DNA of 46,726 bases from Chara braunii (GCA_003427395.1 BFEA01000233.1:2092366-2139091), one strand, 5' to 3'. Shown: positions 30,713 through 43,425, counted from the first letter of the stretch. Program-made: numbers and translations. The notes: a model not told the origin generated them from the sequence alone.

Positions 30713-32297
30713 TTGGAGTTTTTGAGGTGTCTGCATGATCCTGCAAAACAGCAAGTCCCACAGTCCCAACATATAGACTTCCTGACAAACAATCACCAAT
30801 TGGTAATTAAATAGAAATAAATAAATATAGAAACTCATAATAAAACAATAAGTAACATGAACAGTTCTTCACACCCAAGAGTTATTGATCGCATTGGTTT
30901 TGGTCCACCACTGGCCAGAAATGACAGACCTCCCGTCAGTCCGACATACCTTATTCGGCCCGCCTTAGGCCGAAACCAATCTGACAATTTGTTTTGACGG
31001 CTCCTTTAACCTGCCTCCTGGTCAGGACCACCCCACTACTTGAGTATGGTGACCCTTTGACACTCTCGCCAGCACACCCGGACTATAGCGGGTCTGGTCA
31101 CCCTATGACAGTTGGCCTCCTGTCAGTCAAACTGTCCCTATCCGGATCTGACCACTGTGGTCGAGGACCGGCTCACCCACCAGTTTTTGGCATAGGGCGT
31201 TGGCTGCCCCGCCCAGATTTTTGAATATGGGACCCGGTCTAACCACGGTTCCAAGTTCTGGTGAACCTCACTGGATTGCAACCTCTAACTACGGTAGGGT
31301 TCCAGCTGACCCCTTTTGACCTCACATGCCATACTCCTGGAGTCTTAGCCTAAGTCAACTACAAAATTCGACACTTACGTCGGGGACCTGCTGACCCCAC
31401 CAGATTGCAGCCTACTGCGGTAAGGCTCTGGCCAATCATTGCATCTTTAGGTTAGAGAACAAATATTTTTTGCCCACAGTCAGTTAGTCCATGCCCTAGA
31501 TAACGGAACAGACATTTCTCAAGAGACGTTCCTTCAGTCTCAAGAGACTTTGAACAGCAACAAGCGACAACCGACAATGCACCTCCTTGAGACCCCACTT
31601 CAGCCTCAAGAAATACAAAGTATTGATGCCAGAGAGGTCCTTCCCCTCATCTGAAAATACTCTCAAGAGACCTTCCGTTAGCCTCAAGAAAGTATAGAAA
31701 TACTAACCCCAGAGAGGTTTCTTCCCTCATCTGAGACAAAAGATAGGCAACTTAGTCAAGAAACACAGAGTCCCTATACCAACAACTCTCTGGTCAAGCA
31801 AGGCTAAACTTCTTTATGCCTATCTTCTTGATAGCTCTCTTGGACAGACAACTTAGTCATAAGACATGAAGTCCCTCCACTGACAACTCTCTAGTCAGGT
31901 AGAGTCGAACTTCGTTTATGCCCGTCAAATTTCTTTCTCATCATGAGATAAAAACTGGTTACTCTTTTAATGTACCACAGCCACGAGTTCTCTGAACTTG
32001 ACATCTTTGCAACTGCACTTCACAGTTGTCTCCCACTTAGGGATCTAACATTTATGGATCAATTGTGATCTATCATTCTCAACACTTTGATCTCATTGAT
32101 TCTGTCGCTTATAGAAAGTAATAAAATTAGTTCAGATGTAGAAACGAATACAGATCAGCTAAGAAAGTATTTTTCAAGTCTTTTGTGACAAAGTCTGACA
32201 TGCTGAAAATTGATATACTGAATTGACAATGCAAGAGTAGTCAAAGTTTGTTGAAACTCTTGTCTTTACTGTGTCTCACTGTCTCACTCTACTTCTC
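30713..32297. repeat. Unassigned, with two short tandem repeats; possible gypsy 3' LTR/UTR
   Basis: Contains a ~78 bp repeat in two copies (cctcaagaaa...ccagagaggt...cccctcatctga, 31,609-31,740) and a ~100 bp repeat in two copies (caacttagtca...gtccct...acaactct-t-gtca, 31,745-31,930). Located directly downstream of the gypsy integrase, where a 3' LTR should lie. No matching 5' copy is visible, so the LTR identity is conjecture. Confidence 0.45.
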
Positions 32298-33462
32298 TCA
32301 GTTTTTTGAAACTGCTCTCTTACTCGATGATTGACTTTTATTTCCTTTCTTTGTGATCATTGTAGGGACCAAGGTAGGGTTTTTGAAGATAAAATTACGA
32401 AGTCTTGACCCCGATACCATGTCATGAACTCTTAAGTCATCCATCTCTGATATCTCATAGACTTCGTCTTCTACTTCACCTGTAATTTTGTAGGAACCGA
32501 GCCACCTGGGTTCCAATCGTTCAGTCCACTTGGTCAAGGGAATTGACAAATAGGAGGATAACATCACCAACCTTCAGTTTTTCTTTTCTTATATATCTCT
32601 TTTTGTTCCATCTCTCTTGATCTGATAGCCTGTTGGTTGTCATTGTCTCTACAACATCCATTACTTTTTGATCAACATCTGATATATGTCTTAGTCTGAT
32701 TTGTAGAAGCTCTGAGATAAAATATTTTATGTCACTCTCTTGACTTGACCACATTTTGATTATACTACCAATAGACAGAGTAACATACCGACCATACCAC
32801 AAAGTGAATGAAGCATAATTAGTAGTTCTCTTGATGTTGCCTGCATAGACTGCAACTTTTAATACTTTCGGTCAGTTACTGAGGTTCCCTTCACACCATT
32901 TAGCCAATGAATCTGTCAAAGGTTTGTGACCTCTCTGAACCGGGGCATCTGCTTGAGGATGGTAAGTAGTTACATATCGAATTCTGACGCTCAGTCTGAG
33001 AGTGGTTCTTCTAACAATCTCATTCATGAATTTAGATCCTCTGTCTGAGACAAAATGTCTGATAAAGGGATATCTGAGGTAAACTTCCTCTATCCAGTCA
33101 GCCACTTGCTCGACCGTCTTCCTCTTCAGAGTCTTTACCTCAACATATCCTGAAAAGTTTTCTCTCATGTTCAGTATGTATCTAATTTCGCCCTTGCTTA
33201 AAGGCATGGTGATGAGATCCAAGTGAACTCGACTCCCTGGTTCTACCAGGATAATAGGAAATAGAGGTTCAATCATCCTCATAGTAGACCTCTTCTGACA
33301 TAACACACATGACTTACATAATTTGTAAATCATGTCTCTCATGCCAGACCATAAGTAAAGTTCAACTGTTTTAGAGGAGGGTGCTTCAACTGCCCTATGA
33401 CCACCAACAACCCCCTCATGTAGAGCAACAATTATTTCTAGTTCTCTCTTTCTCACAGACAA
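32298..33462 (-). pseudogene. Gypsy integrase with catalytic Glu lost
   Basis: N-terminal HHCC zinc region (HEGVVGGHRAV followed by CKSCVLCQKR), then the catalytic core with first Asp in HLDLITMP (codon 33217-33219), second Asp in FVSDRGSKF (~33043), and the third position in PVQRGHK. There the usual Glu of VERGH is Gln (codon 32935-32937, CAG from GAG). The C-terminal part (32298-32802) carries KVGDVILLF and a WLGSYKI...YEI...RLRNF segment of the GPY/F type, split by a frame change. The Glu loss alone would abolish strand transfer. Confidence 0.85.
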
Positions 33463-33589
33463 CTCTTAGCGGAAGCAAACCTCCCTTGCCATCCACAAAG
33501 AGGTGAACTCTCTTTAATGTGAACTTTTTCCTTGAATTTTTGCAGTAGTATTCCTTTAATCGTTCTCTTTCCATCTTCTTCTCAATCTC

Positions 33590-35310
33590 TTAATAAATTT
33601 CATCATATTCTTCAAAGATAAATGATATATCTTCGTCTTTCTTCTCAACCTCTTCTTCATTCTTTGAACCAGAATGATCTCTTAGTTCATGAGCAACCAC
33701 AACTGCTGTATTGATCTTAGCATACCAGTCATTTCGTTCTTCCTCTTCTTCATTTTCAAATATCAATTTATAGACATAGGCATCAGAGATCTCCCCCCAA
33801 CTGTCTCTCTCTTTATACCATACGTTCCATTTATAGAAACTTGGAGCCTTATAATCTTCATTATCGTCCTCATTTAGAAAATTATCAATAAAGGCAGATT
33901 CTTCTATTTTCTCATTGATATCTTCTTCTTCATCTTTTCTCCATTCAATTCGGCTTAAGCCATCTGCCCTATTCATTTCTGTAGATATCTTTTCCAGTTT
34001 ATAATTAAAAGTTCAGATGAAGGCAATCCGCCTTCTTACTGTTGGATCTATTTGTTGATGTTTTCTAATAGCACCAATCACAGCAGATGCATCAGTCCTC
34101 AAGACGAATCTCCTTCCAAGTATATAGTGTCTGAAACACCTAAGACAGTGGATGGTTACCAGTAGTTATTTCCTAAACTGAGTGTAGCCTCTTTCTGTTG
34201 AGTTAAGAGTTCTACTTTCAAATCTTAGAGATCTTTCTTTTCCATTTCCATCTTTCTGAATAAGCACACCACCAAGAGTTACTGGTCCTCCATCTGCCTC
34301 AATGATGAAAGGTCTTCCTTCCTCATCATCGTAGACAGGCACCCCCAACACTACACCTCCATCTTTTAATTTTTCTTGTAAAGTTTCTACAAGAATTTGT
34401 CTTTTCTCAATCCAAGATAAGTCAGCCTCTTGTCTCACCATCTCTCTTAAAGGTTCTGCAAGAGTAGCAAAATCAGGAATAAAAATCCTCCAGAACCCAC
34501 AGACACCCAAAAAGTTTATGACGTTTGTCACTCGCTTAAGAGGCAGAGACCAGTTCATAATTTTATCTATCTTCTTGGGGTCAGAATTCTTGCCCTTGTA
34601 GAAACGTCTAAAGTCCAAGATTATTACTTCTGCTTGAAAGAGAAGTGACTTTGGTCCACTGGTAGTCAGGTTGTATTTTTGAAGTCTTTCTAGGATCATG
34701 TTTACCCCTTGAGCATGTTCTCATATAAACTTTCCGACTCCATCAGCCCGACCAAAGCCTTATCTCTTACTATGGGTACTTTCACAAGATTATCATCAAT
34801 GTAAAGAATGGTTATCTCATGAGAAACGTCATGCATGACTTTGATCATATCCCTTTGAATCACTGTCACACCATTAGTCCATACTTAAGGTACCACATAC
34901 ATCTAAATGAACCCTCTTTGCATGTGCATGACAGTCATTGGTCGGCTAGTGGGATCAATGAGAAACTGATCATAGTCGGAATATAAATCAATTAAGGAAT
35001 AAATGTATCAACCAACAAAGGATTCTGAAAGAAGATCGACATTAGGGAGACTGTCTGCATCACGTATCGTTACTGAGTTGGGCTTCTGAAGATTCTGTAT
35101 CCACCTCAGTCCACCCCCTGGTTTCGAAAAACAAAACCAGTGGTTAGCATGCAGACCATCAGCAAGGTCGGCAACATTGAAGACAATCTTCTTATCAGGA
35201 TACTTTACTACCTCTGTTTCTTCCTTCATGACATACTTGGTTGGTCTATCATTCCATGAAATATGATAAACTACCCAAATTTTTGTCATCTTTATCATAT
35301 CCACGTCCAA
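33590..35310 (-). pseudogene. Gypsy reverse transcriptase and RNase H
   Basis: RT begins with WFCFSKPGGGLRWIQNLQKP and DADSLPN (35008-35310), continues with YSLIDLYSDYDQF after a stop, and has the catalytic YIDD at 34792-34803. 34166-34699 gives the RT thumb (FLGVCGFWRIFIPDFA) and the start of RNase H (IIEADGG...FESRTLNSTERGY). The same frame continues through TAA at 34166 to LRTDASAVIGAIRK and, past another stop, NRADGLSR (33950-33976). Acidic linker sequence follows. Catalytic residues are largely preserved although the frame is broken. Confidence 0.85.
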
Positions 35311-35765
35311 CCACCCTCTCTCCTCGTCATTAAAGGAGAATGCTCCAGATAATTTTTGACATACTTTGAAGATATATTCTTTCTTTTAAGGCAAGATAAA
35401 TTGATCTGACCCTACCTTCATTCTGCCAAATCTTTCCCTAGTGACTTTGTTCCCCAATTTTGCAGACTCCTTTAATGCGTTAATAATTCTCATTTACTTT
35501 TCCAGTGCCTCATCATAATCCTTTTCAATTAGGACTGCCACAAAGTTCTTCTTTACCCCATTGGACGTGTATTTTCTTTTTGACTCAGTGACTATTTTCC
35601 TAAAAAATGATGAGTTGATGCAAACTTTACTTCAATTTTTTCGCCTTATGCAGTTTCAACAACTTTCTTAAATGCATCAATCTGTCCATCTTCATCTTTG
35701 AGTTTGCCAAGGGTTTTCATCATCTTTGAAATCTGATTAATATCAACTGAGACTTTCTTCTTGAC

Positions 35766-36464
35766 TTATTTTTCGTCTTTTCTTTTTATCTTTCTTATCT
35801 TCTCAACAAATTTTTCCCTTTTGATTGAGTTAGTTGATACCTTATGCTTATGATGATAGGAAGTACACACCATAAAAGTTTGTTTCTGTGCAGTCTCCAG
35901 ATCTTGCAAGCCAATCCAGGACGACCCTTCATGATTGAAGAACTTGATAACTTTCATCATGTGCAAGAACGGAGTGCCGATAATACAATCATGATCTAGA
36001 TCTGGTTTCACAAATCCCAATAGTTCAACTGACATCATCCCAACCCTGATGGGCAAATTGTCAATAAACCCTGCTACGAAGAGTTGTCCAACAATATTAC
36101 TAAACATTTGCTTTCAGGGCCTATCAATGGTTAGGTCACAGACTTCTATAGCTCTTTGAAAGATAAGTATCATTTCTGCACCAGAATCCACTAAGCCTCG
36201 GATTTTCACCTAATTAATGTAGATAGTTAGATACCCACAACCTATGGTTGCGAATCTCATTTTACATCCAGGCACGGTCTTGTTGACTTGGCTGAGAAAG
36301 ACTAATCCCAAATAATTAACTTCCATCATTTTCTTTTCAATTAGCTTCTTGAGTTCCTCTCTCAACTTTGGTACAAATGTCATTGCCTCTTTGAAAGACA
36401 AAGTCACTTCTGTTTTTTCTAACATTTTTGTAATTACATCCGAAATTACAGTTTCATCTTCCAA
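35766..36464 (-). pseudogene. Gypsy aspartic protease
   Basis: Retropepsin-like domain with active-site DSGA at 36177-36188 in the context GLVDSGAEMILI, and the distal IIGTPFL segment near 36000. A TAG interrupts it just before VKIRGLVDSG (36210) and another stop follows the active site before 36107. It would have matured the Gag-Pol polyprotein. Confidence 0.75.
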
Positions 36465-36589
36465 CTCACTCTTGAGGATGAATTTTATTTTCTTCCCTTA
36501 CTTACTCTTCTTAAATTGAGGGTCTGGTTTTTTATCATCAAGAATGTCAATTAGAGTCTTTTCCGTCTTTTTTCTCTTTTGTTCCTCTA

Positions 36590-37490
36590 TCATTGTGGCG
36601 TAAAGCGTGTCTGAAGATTCCTCACTTCTTCAATCACCTCGTTGGGTTCTATGATGAGTTTCGTTGGTAGATCAACCTCAGAAGACATCATGTTGGCTGA
36701 ACAAGAGGACTCGCTAGGAGGAAATGTCACTAGCTTAGAAGGAATCCGAGAAGTCAAACTTTCCCCTAACGATAGTCCACTTGAAAAGGCCTCATCAGAC
36801 ATGTCTTCTACTAGAGTTAGAGACTGTAGAGACAATTTCATCAGTAAAAGAGAGTTATCAGTTTTTCGCACAAGCTCCTCAGGCAAGTCACCAATGAGGA
36901 AGTGTACATTCACACTGACCTTTCTCTTCTTATTTTTCTTCATCTTCTTTTAATGTTTAAGGGAAATAAATCTCATACCTGCAGGATGCCTGAGATCCAA
37001 TTTGTTCATGAACTGTCACAGGCATGACCCATTGCATCCTTCTTAGCCACCCCACTCTTCACATTCTCCTCCAGAGGTTTACAGCAGGTGGTAGTATGAC
37101 CTTCTTCACCACAATAATAACAGACAAAACTCTTCCTTGGACGTTCATCATACTTTATTTTTTCCCTGTTCTCTTTTCCACCATTCCTTTGTTTTTTCTT
37201 GACCTGGAGGGATCTCCTTTCTTATCATAACCATCATCATCATCATCATCATCTTCTTCATCTTCGCTTTCAACCTTCTTTTTTCCCTTTTCATCAACAA
37301 CATGATTATCGCGCATGTAATTGGCCATAACCCGTTGAATAAGATTTTCAACACTCAAATTGTTCCCTCTGTTCATACCATTCTCGGTCTCACGGTCTTT
37401 AGCCAGTGTACGGGATTGACAGTTTTCCGACAAGTCATTCCGTTTGATTGCATCTGATTCTGTTGTGAGCATGTGTCTGAGATCTTTCCA
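36590..37490 (-). pseudogene. Gypsy gag remnant with CCHC zinc knuckle
   Basis: 37155-37472 encodes a charged segment with an Asp run, followed in an adjacent frame by a perfect knuckle CYYCGEEGHTTTCC (37081-37122, C-x2-C-x4-H-x4-C). A stop near 37014 separates this from 36590-36943, a Ser/Glu-rich stretch probably linking gag to protease. The N-terminal capsid part is absent or not recognisable. Confidence 0.65.
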
Positions 37491-37559
37491 TGTTGCATGC
37501 GTGCTTATTGGGATGGTCTGTAGAATTGAGGCCTTGTCCTCCAGAAACCCAAATGTATG

Positions 37560-38990
37560 TTACTTATATTTGTGCATGCATCTCATGCGTCATGCCGCCA
37601 TCAAAATTGGCAGTTGTGTGGTATTGAAAAGGTTGGTCATAAAGGGGGACCATTGGTGAGCTTGCGACGGGGTCTCCCCTAGCAGGATAGTCTTTCATCC
37701 CATGGCATGTGCGTGTCTGTTATACAGTGTCATACGGAGTCCCGCCATCTTCACAATTGGGCCACCACTGAACAGTCGAAGAGGTAATGTTCCAATGTGG
37801 CCCTTTTCTTAGGGAAGGCATTTCTACGATAAGTGTAAAGCAGGGACAACTGACCGTGGAGTTCCAGATTTGTTCTAGATGTCAACCAATCAGTCGTCGG
37901 TAAGCTTTTGTGTATGATCTGGCACTGCAAGGCTCTGATGTTTGTAGGCTGTATACGTGAATATGCGGTCCACCGGATATTATGAAGTTTTTTTTTTTTT
38001 TAGGAGAGAGTCTCTAGCCCATCGGTCCTTAATAGGGTCCAGAATTGGTACCCTTTTGCGTATCTATAGTCATCGTTAACTATGTACTGCCAAACTGAAA
38101 GTTTGTCGTTTCCCTCCATGGACCATTCTCATTCATGCAGGTGAAATGGCCGATGGATGAGGGGGATGTGTGCTTCATACACGAAGGGCCCCTTGTCCCC
38201 TTCCTCAAGCAGTCAGACTCTGATGAGACCGTTTTGCATCTTGTGGTGGTCCAATTTGTCATGTCGGATGAATATGGACCATCTTTCTCCTGGCAAGTGG
38301 GGCCTATACGCTCGCAATGAAACATGTTGTGCTTATAGTGATTCCACATTATACATTGCCATAGGGAGTGACCAGTCCTCTTTTGGAATCACGTAGTCTC
38401 CATGTTTGATCGTCGAGCCTTGTTTGAGCTCCGCGACCCATACCAGCGGGATGGCTTCCTGAATCTCCCGTAGTCCTTCCTTTAGATTCCTGACTCGAGG
38501 CATTTGAGGTCGGAGGTCGGATGCGGTGTTCCAGGTTGTTGTTTGGCTATTCCATAGGTCACCTACCGTATATACTCCTTTTTTTTCCCACGGGAACCAT
38601 CGTGAGTTGTTATGGAGGAAGAGGAGGTGGTTTGTGTTGTCATGGATGTGCAGGTTTCCAAATAGCGATTGTCTCCATATTTCCTCCCATCTGATCGGGG
38701 GGGTGTTTTGGGTGTGTGACGTTCAACCTCACGCCCTGTTCTGTCTTTTGGTCGGAGTGATAAATTGTGCAGAATGGACCATGAAAGAACAAAAAAATGG
38801 GGTGTGCCAAGAATTTTGGGGAATATTGAGTGTGGGGACAGAGACGGAACTGAAAGCCCCGTGCGATTCCCGTTTTAGTGAGAAAGGACCATAGCCACGT
38901 GAGAAATAAAAAGCGTGCTTGTGTTTTCAAATGTTCGTCTAATAAAAAAAGTATATTTGCACCTCCATATGGGCTACTCATCGTCTTTTC
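37560..38990 (-). mobile_element. Second LINE, ORF2 C-terminal fragment
   Basis: Minus-strand translation, with several stops, gives the post-RT part of another LINE. In order: RWEEIWRQSLFGN (~38,690), VGDLWNSQTTTW (~38,560), then QCQIIHKSLPTTDWL and TLEHYLFDCSVVAQL (37,771-37,800). The last two align with SLQWQIEHRCLPTNDWL and TLKHIFLACPD of the first LINE but are clearly diverged, so this is a different family. EN and RT core are missing (5' truncated). An A-rich run (37,990-38,001 on plus as T) breaks the frame. Confidence 0.7.
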
Positions 38991-39909
38991 GAACGGAAAG
39001 GCAGGGGTGCATATGTGGGATCTCGTTTTTGAATTAAGTCCCGACGTCGTTCGCTATAGAGTTCGGTCTCACTCTGGTCGCTATTTCCTTGTGTTTGTCC
39101 TCGCCATGTGTTCGGTAGTGGAACCCTTTCTCTCGATAACACTCAATGCAACGACAATCGCTATGCAGCGTGTTGGGCCAGTGGGGCGTCGCTGCCGTCC
39201 ACGGGAAGACAATCAGTTCGTTAAAAAACAATAATAAAGAGTACGAGGGAAAGTGGGTATCGATGATGACAAAACGACCGCCCACAAGGCCCGAACACCT
39301 TGTCTCGGGTGGAAAATAATAGTGCCCGCCGGTCTTGGCGATGACTTCCCATACATCCCACTCACATACTCATGTCCTTTCCTCGTTATACATGAATGGT
39401 TGCGGTGAGGATACGGGAAGTCGACACCCAGTCGGATTGGGACAGTCGGTCCACATGGCATAAGCAAAGTTTAAGCACGTGAGTCTACCTAATCCGTTAT
39501 TCAATCACGGTAAGTAAACAGCCGTAATGTTACGTGCTTTGTTGCCTTTCATCAATCCGACGAACCGATCCAAAAGAATGTGAGTTTGATCCAATCAAGA
39601 CGATAATCATCATTCATTGAGTGAGTGGTGAGCATGCTTTAACCTAATCATAGAGGAATCTTAGCTTAGTTAGCCAAATTGATGCATGTGTGACACAAAT
39701 CTCATATACACGAATCCTCAAGAGACACACCAACAAAAAGAAAGGAAAAGAAACCAGTAAGACCATCTGGGTCTTGTTGTCCCTTAAATCCAACAATACT
39801 CGTTCGTGCGACATTCGATTGAATTCAATAAGGATGAGCGAGACCAGGGAAGCATCAAATTATTTTGGCATTCGTAGGTCGACAGAAGCAAAGGAACGAG
39901 TGAGCACAT

Positions 39910-39917
<8 letters not shown>
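38991..39917. other. No gene seen
   Basis: Possibly further degraded LINE sequence up to ~39,300. Nothing recognisable after that. Confidence 0.35.

Positions 39918-39982
<65 letters not shown>
39918..39982 (+). repeat. (GA)n microsatellite
   Basis: GCGCGCGC followed by ~60 bp of uninterrupted AG dinucleotides. Confidence 0.97.
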
Positions 39983-39987
<5 letters not shown>

Positions 39988-40179
39988 AAAGCGTAGCTTG
40001 ACTAAAGAAGGAGACTGAGAAGAGTGGGAAATAACTCTTGGTCATGCAAACAAGCTTGAGGGGGAGAAACCGACTATTCATTGTGGACTTAGGTTATGCG
40101 AACCAAAGGAAGAAAAATATGAAAATCAAGGCACACCAGCCTTCTGCTTTCTGATAATGGTGCATGGCCATGCAACTAT

Positions 40180-40494
40180 TTGTACACACACACCCTTCTT
40201 ACTCAGGTACCGACGATCCCGGCCGCCACATACCAACCTCCTTACCACAACGATTGTCACCCCACCAACTCAACTTTTGGACCAACTTGCCCAGATCCCG
40301 CAGTTCGTCGCGACCAACCGGTGCATAACCTTGCATACACTGCAGTCAGCTCGTCAAGATTTTCTGACTCACTACGTGCACATCACCTAGCCACAACTTC
40401 CCTGAAGTTTGCAGATGAGTTGAGAGAGAGTTTTTCAGACACGCTTGTGGGTTTTATAGTTGCGAAGAGGAGAATAGAAAATGAGGAAGAGTAG
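40180..40494 (+). CDS. Open frame, possible terminal exon, doubtful
   Basis: Plus-strand frame with non-repetitive, protein-like composition (YQPPYHNDCHPTN...KFADELRESFSDTL...KRRIENEEE) ending in TAG at 40494. An acceptor-like CCCTTCTTACTCAG lies at ~40,194-40,207 and would start the exon at GTACCG. No domain recognised and no upstream exon found. Confidence 0.18.
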   Translation: MYTHTLLTQVPTIPAATYQPPYHNDCHPTNSTFGPTCPDPAVRRDQPVHNLAYTAVSSSRFSDSLRAHHLATTSLKFADELRESFSDTLVGFIVAKRRIENEEE

Positions 40495-40650
40495 GGTGGA
40501 GATAGGAGGGGGTGAGGAGAGAGTTTGGGTTAATCGCCCGGGGAAAGTCATATCGATCCTCGTGAGTTCCTTTGCAACCAATTAGATCACGGCGTGTGGG
40601 GAACAATTTCCTTACACGATGTCGCCTGACGACTCAAATACCCCGGTGGA

Positions 40651-41765
40651 CTTCAATGTAAATCGCAATTTCGGTTTATGCCTTCACTAGACTTAGGTGA
40701 TTCTTGTCATTTTTTTCTCTATGGTTTGTTCCATCTTCCACCTGGGTGTAAATCGCCACTTTGATTCTTGCTTCCTCTAGTGTTGTGAGTTTTTTTCTCT
40801 CGTGTTTTGCCTATTTCTTCACTTCAATGTAAATCGCAACTTTCGTTTTTGCCTTCATTAGCCTTGGGTGAGTGTTTTGTTATTTTTCTCTCCCTGGTTT
40901 GTTCCATCTTCCACTTGGGTGTAAATCGACACTTTGATTCTTGCTTCCTCTAGTGCTATGAGTTTTTTCTCTTTTGTTTTGTCTATTTCTTCACTTCAAT
41001 GTAAATCGTAACTTTGGTTTTTGCCTTCACTAGCCTTGGGTGAGCGTTTTGTCATCTTTCTCTCCATGTTTTGTTCCTTCTTCCACTTGGATGTAAATCG
41101 TCACTTTGATTCTTGTTTCCTCTAGTGTTGTGAGTTTTTTTCTCTTTTGTTTTGTCTATTTCTTCACTTCAATATAAATCGCAACTTTGGTTTTTGCCTT
41201 CACTAGCCTTGGGTGAGTGTTTTGTAATCTTTCTCTCCATGTTTTATCCCATCTTCTACTTGTGTGAAAATCGTCACTTTGATTTTTGCTTCTTCTAGTG
41301 TTGTGAGCTGCTTTCTCTCTTGTTTTGCCTAGTCCTTCACTTCCTTGTGAATTGTAACTTTGGTTTTTGCCTTCATTAGCCTCGGGCGAATGTTTTGTCA
41401 TCTCTCTCTCCATGTTTTGTTCTATCTTCCACTTGGGTGTAAATCGTCAATTTGATTCTTGCTTCCTCTAGCATTGTGAACTTCCTTCTCTCTTGTCTTA
41501 TTTATTCCTTCACTCCAATGTAAATCGCAACTTTGGTTTTTGACTTCACTAGCCTTGGGTGAGTGTTTTGTCATCCTTCTCTCCACGTTCAGTCCCATCT
41601 TCCACTTGGGTGAAAATCGCCACTTTGATCCTTGCTTCTTCTAGTGTTGCGAGTTTCCTTCTCCCTTGTTTTGTTTAATCCTTCACTTCCTTGTGAATCA
41701 CCACTTTGAATTTTGTCGTCACTAACCTTGAGTGAATGTTTTATAATATTTTTCCTCCATGTATT
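40651..41765 (+). repeat. 172 bp higher-order minisatellite, ~6.5 copies
   Basis: Unit starts at 40651, 40822, 40994, 41167, 41340, 41513 and 41686 (spacing 171-173). Each unit is two related ~86 bp halves: one with cttcaatgtaaatcgcaact and gccttcactagcc, the other with cttgggtgtaaatcgtcact and gcttcctctagtg. An ~86 bp repeat has therefore evolved into a dimer-based array. Confidence 0.9.
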
Positions 41766-42611
41766 GATTAACCTTTGACTTTGTGGTGTTCCGCTTCAAT
41801 ATTGGTTGCTTCCATTAGTCATGTGCATGTGCATTGTCAAGTTTTTCCTATGACTTTCGCTTGGTGATGATCCGCTTCAATCTTGGTTGCTTCCATTAGT
41901 CATATGCATGTGCATTGCCAAGTTTTCCCTCGACTTTCGCTTTGTGGTGTTCCGCTTCAATCTTGGTTACCTCCACTAGTCATGTGCATGTGCTTTAACA
42001 AGTCCTCCCCATGTCTTTCACTTGGTGATGATCCTCTTGAATCTTAATTGCTTCCTTTAGTCATGTGCATGTGCCTTGTTAAGTTTTCCCATGTCTCCAC
42101 TTGGCGGTGTTCCGCTTCACTCTTGATTACTTTCACTAGTCATGTGCATTTGCCTTGTCAAGTTTTCCCCATGCCTTTCACTTGGTGATGATCTGCTTCA
42201 ATCTTGGTTTCTTCCATTAGTCATGTGCATGTGCATTGTCAAGTTTTCCCATGTTTTTCACTTGGTGGTGTTCCGCTTCAATCTTGGTTGTTTTCACTAG
42301 TCATTAGCATTGTCATGTTTTTCCGTGTCTTTCACTTGGTGGTGTTCCGCTTCACTCTTGGTTACTTCCACTAGTCGTATGCATGTACCTTGTCAAGTTT
42401 TTTCCATGTCTTCCACTTAGTGGTGTTCCCCTTCAATCTTGGTTGCTTTCATTAGTCATGTGCATGTGTATTGTCAAGTTTTCCCATGTCTTTGACTTGT
42501 TGGTGTTCCGCTTCACTCTTGGTTACTTCTACTAGTAATGTGGATACGCATTGTCAAGTTTTCCCATGTCTTTCACTTGGTAGTGTTCCGCTTCACTATT
42601 GGGGGCTTCCG
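41766..42611 (+). repeat. ~80 bp minisatellite, ~10 copies
   Basis: Repeats of gtgttccgcttcaatcttgg, then tagtcatgtgcatgtgcatt and tcaagttttcccatgtcttt, at ~80 bp spacing (for example 41791, 41872, 41952). An alternating gatgatccgc/gtgttccgc variant suggests partial two-unit periodicity. It adjoins the 172 bp array directly. Confidence 0.9.
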
Positions 42612-43425
42612 GTAGTCATGGGCATGAGATAAGACTGAGTATTCTCATCATTTTGACACGCCACTTTCCCCATGTGCTCTATTCAGACCACAGTACCCCC
42701 TTCTCTAATATATGATGTCGGAGCCCATGTCTCCAACGGGTCTAAGTTGTATTCTCTTACCCCCCCATGATTTATTTGAAAGACCCAAACTATGCTCCTC
42801 TAAACTAGGATAAGGTCGTCCAAATGGGCCGCGTGATCTTTGTCATCTTGCATAACAAACCAATCATAGTCAAGTGTCGACAAAGGTCACTGGAGGAAAG
42901 AGTAGGAAGAGGGGTTGTTGTTGCTGCTGCTGATGATGATGATGCAGGTATGACGACTACTTTTAGTGGACTGAGAACTTGACTGCTGTTGCTGTTGGAA
43001 TCGTTGTCCGAACCCGGCCAAAGACCGATCCTGAATTGTCGACCATTCTGCACGACTCTGGTGGGGAGCCAAAAATCAAACCCCGTCAAACAAAGGAGAT
43101 GGGGACTGAGACTTGACAAAAACCATATCCTAAGCATAGGGAAAGGTTATGCAAAGTCCCATATCCATCGGAGTCGATTTTCCTATGAAAACGGAAATGG
43201 ACATCCTCGAACTGATCGCTTAGAGTTACGGGCGACGCCCAAAACGGGCAAGTGGGGGCAAAAGGCGGCAGAATGGGGCTCAAACTTAGGAGGGTCATCT
43301 GTAGGGTATGTATAAAGGGTCTGCAAAGTTACAGAATCAGTTGACGTCATTTAGGGCAGCAAACGAAAATCTGAAATTTTCGCCTCTCCGGTGATGGAAA
43401 AATTCACAAATCAACAAATATGAGT
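42612..43425. other. No gene seen
   Basis: Non-repetitive, with a short GCT/GAT triplet stretch (42,915-42,945). Overlapping open frames on both strands lack domains. Confidence 0.4.

Larger units (their letters stand above)
32298..37490 (-). mobile_element. Decayed Ty3/gypsy LTR retrotransposon internal region
   Basis: Minus-strand order gag (zinc knuckle), protease, reverse transcriptase, RNase H, integrase defines the Ty3/gypsy superfamily. Multiple stops and frame changes throughout. LTRs, primer-binding site and polypurine tract were not identified. The 5' part of gag is lost where it meets a LINE fragment near 37,490-37,560. Protein style (RADGLSR at the RNase H end, GPVTLGGVLIQ) suggests a lineage I associate with charophyte genomes, from memory only. 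Confidence 0.85.
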
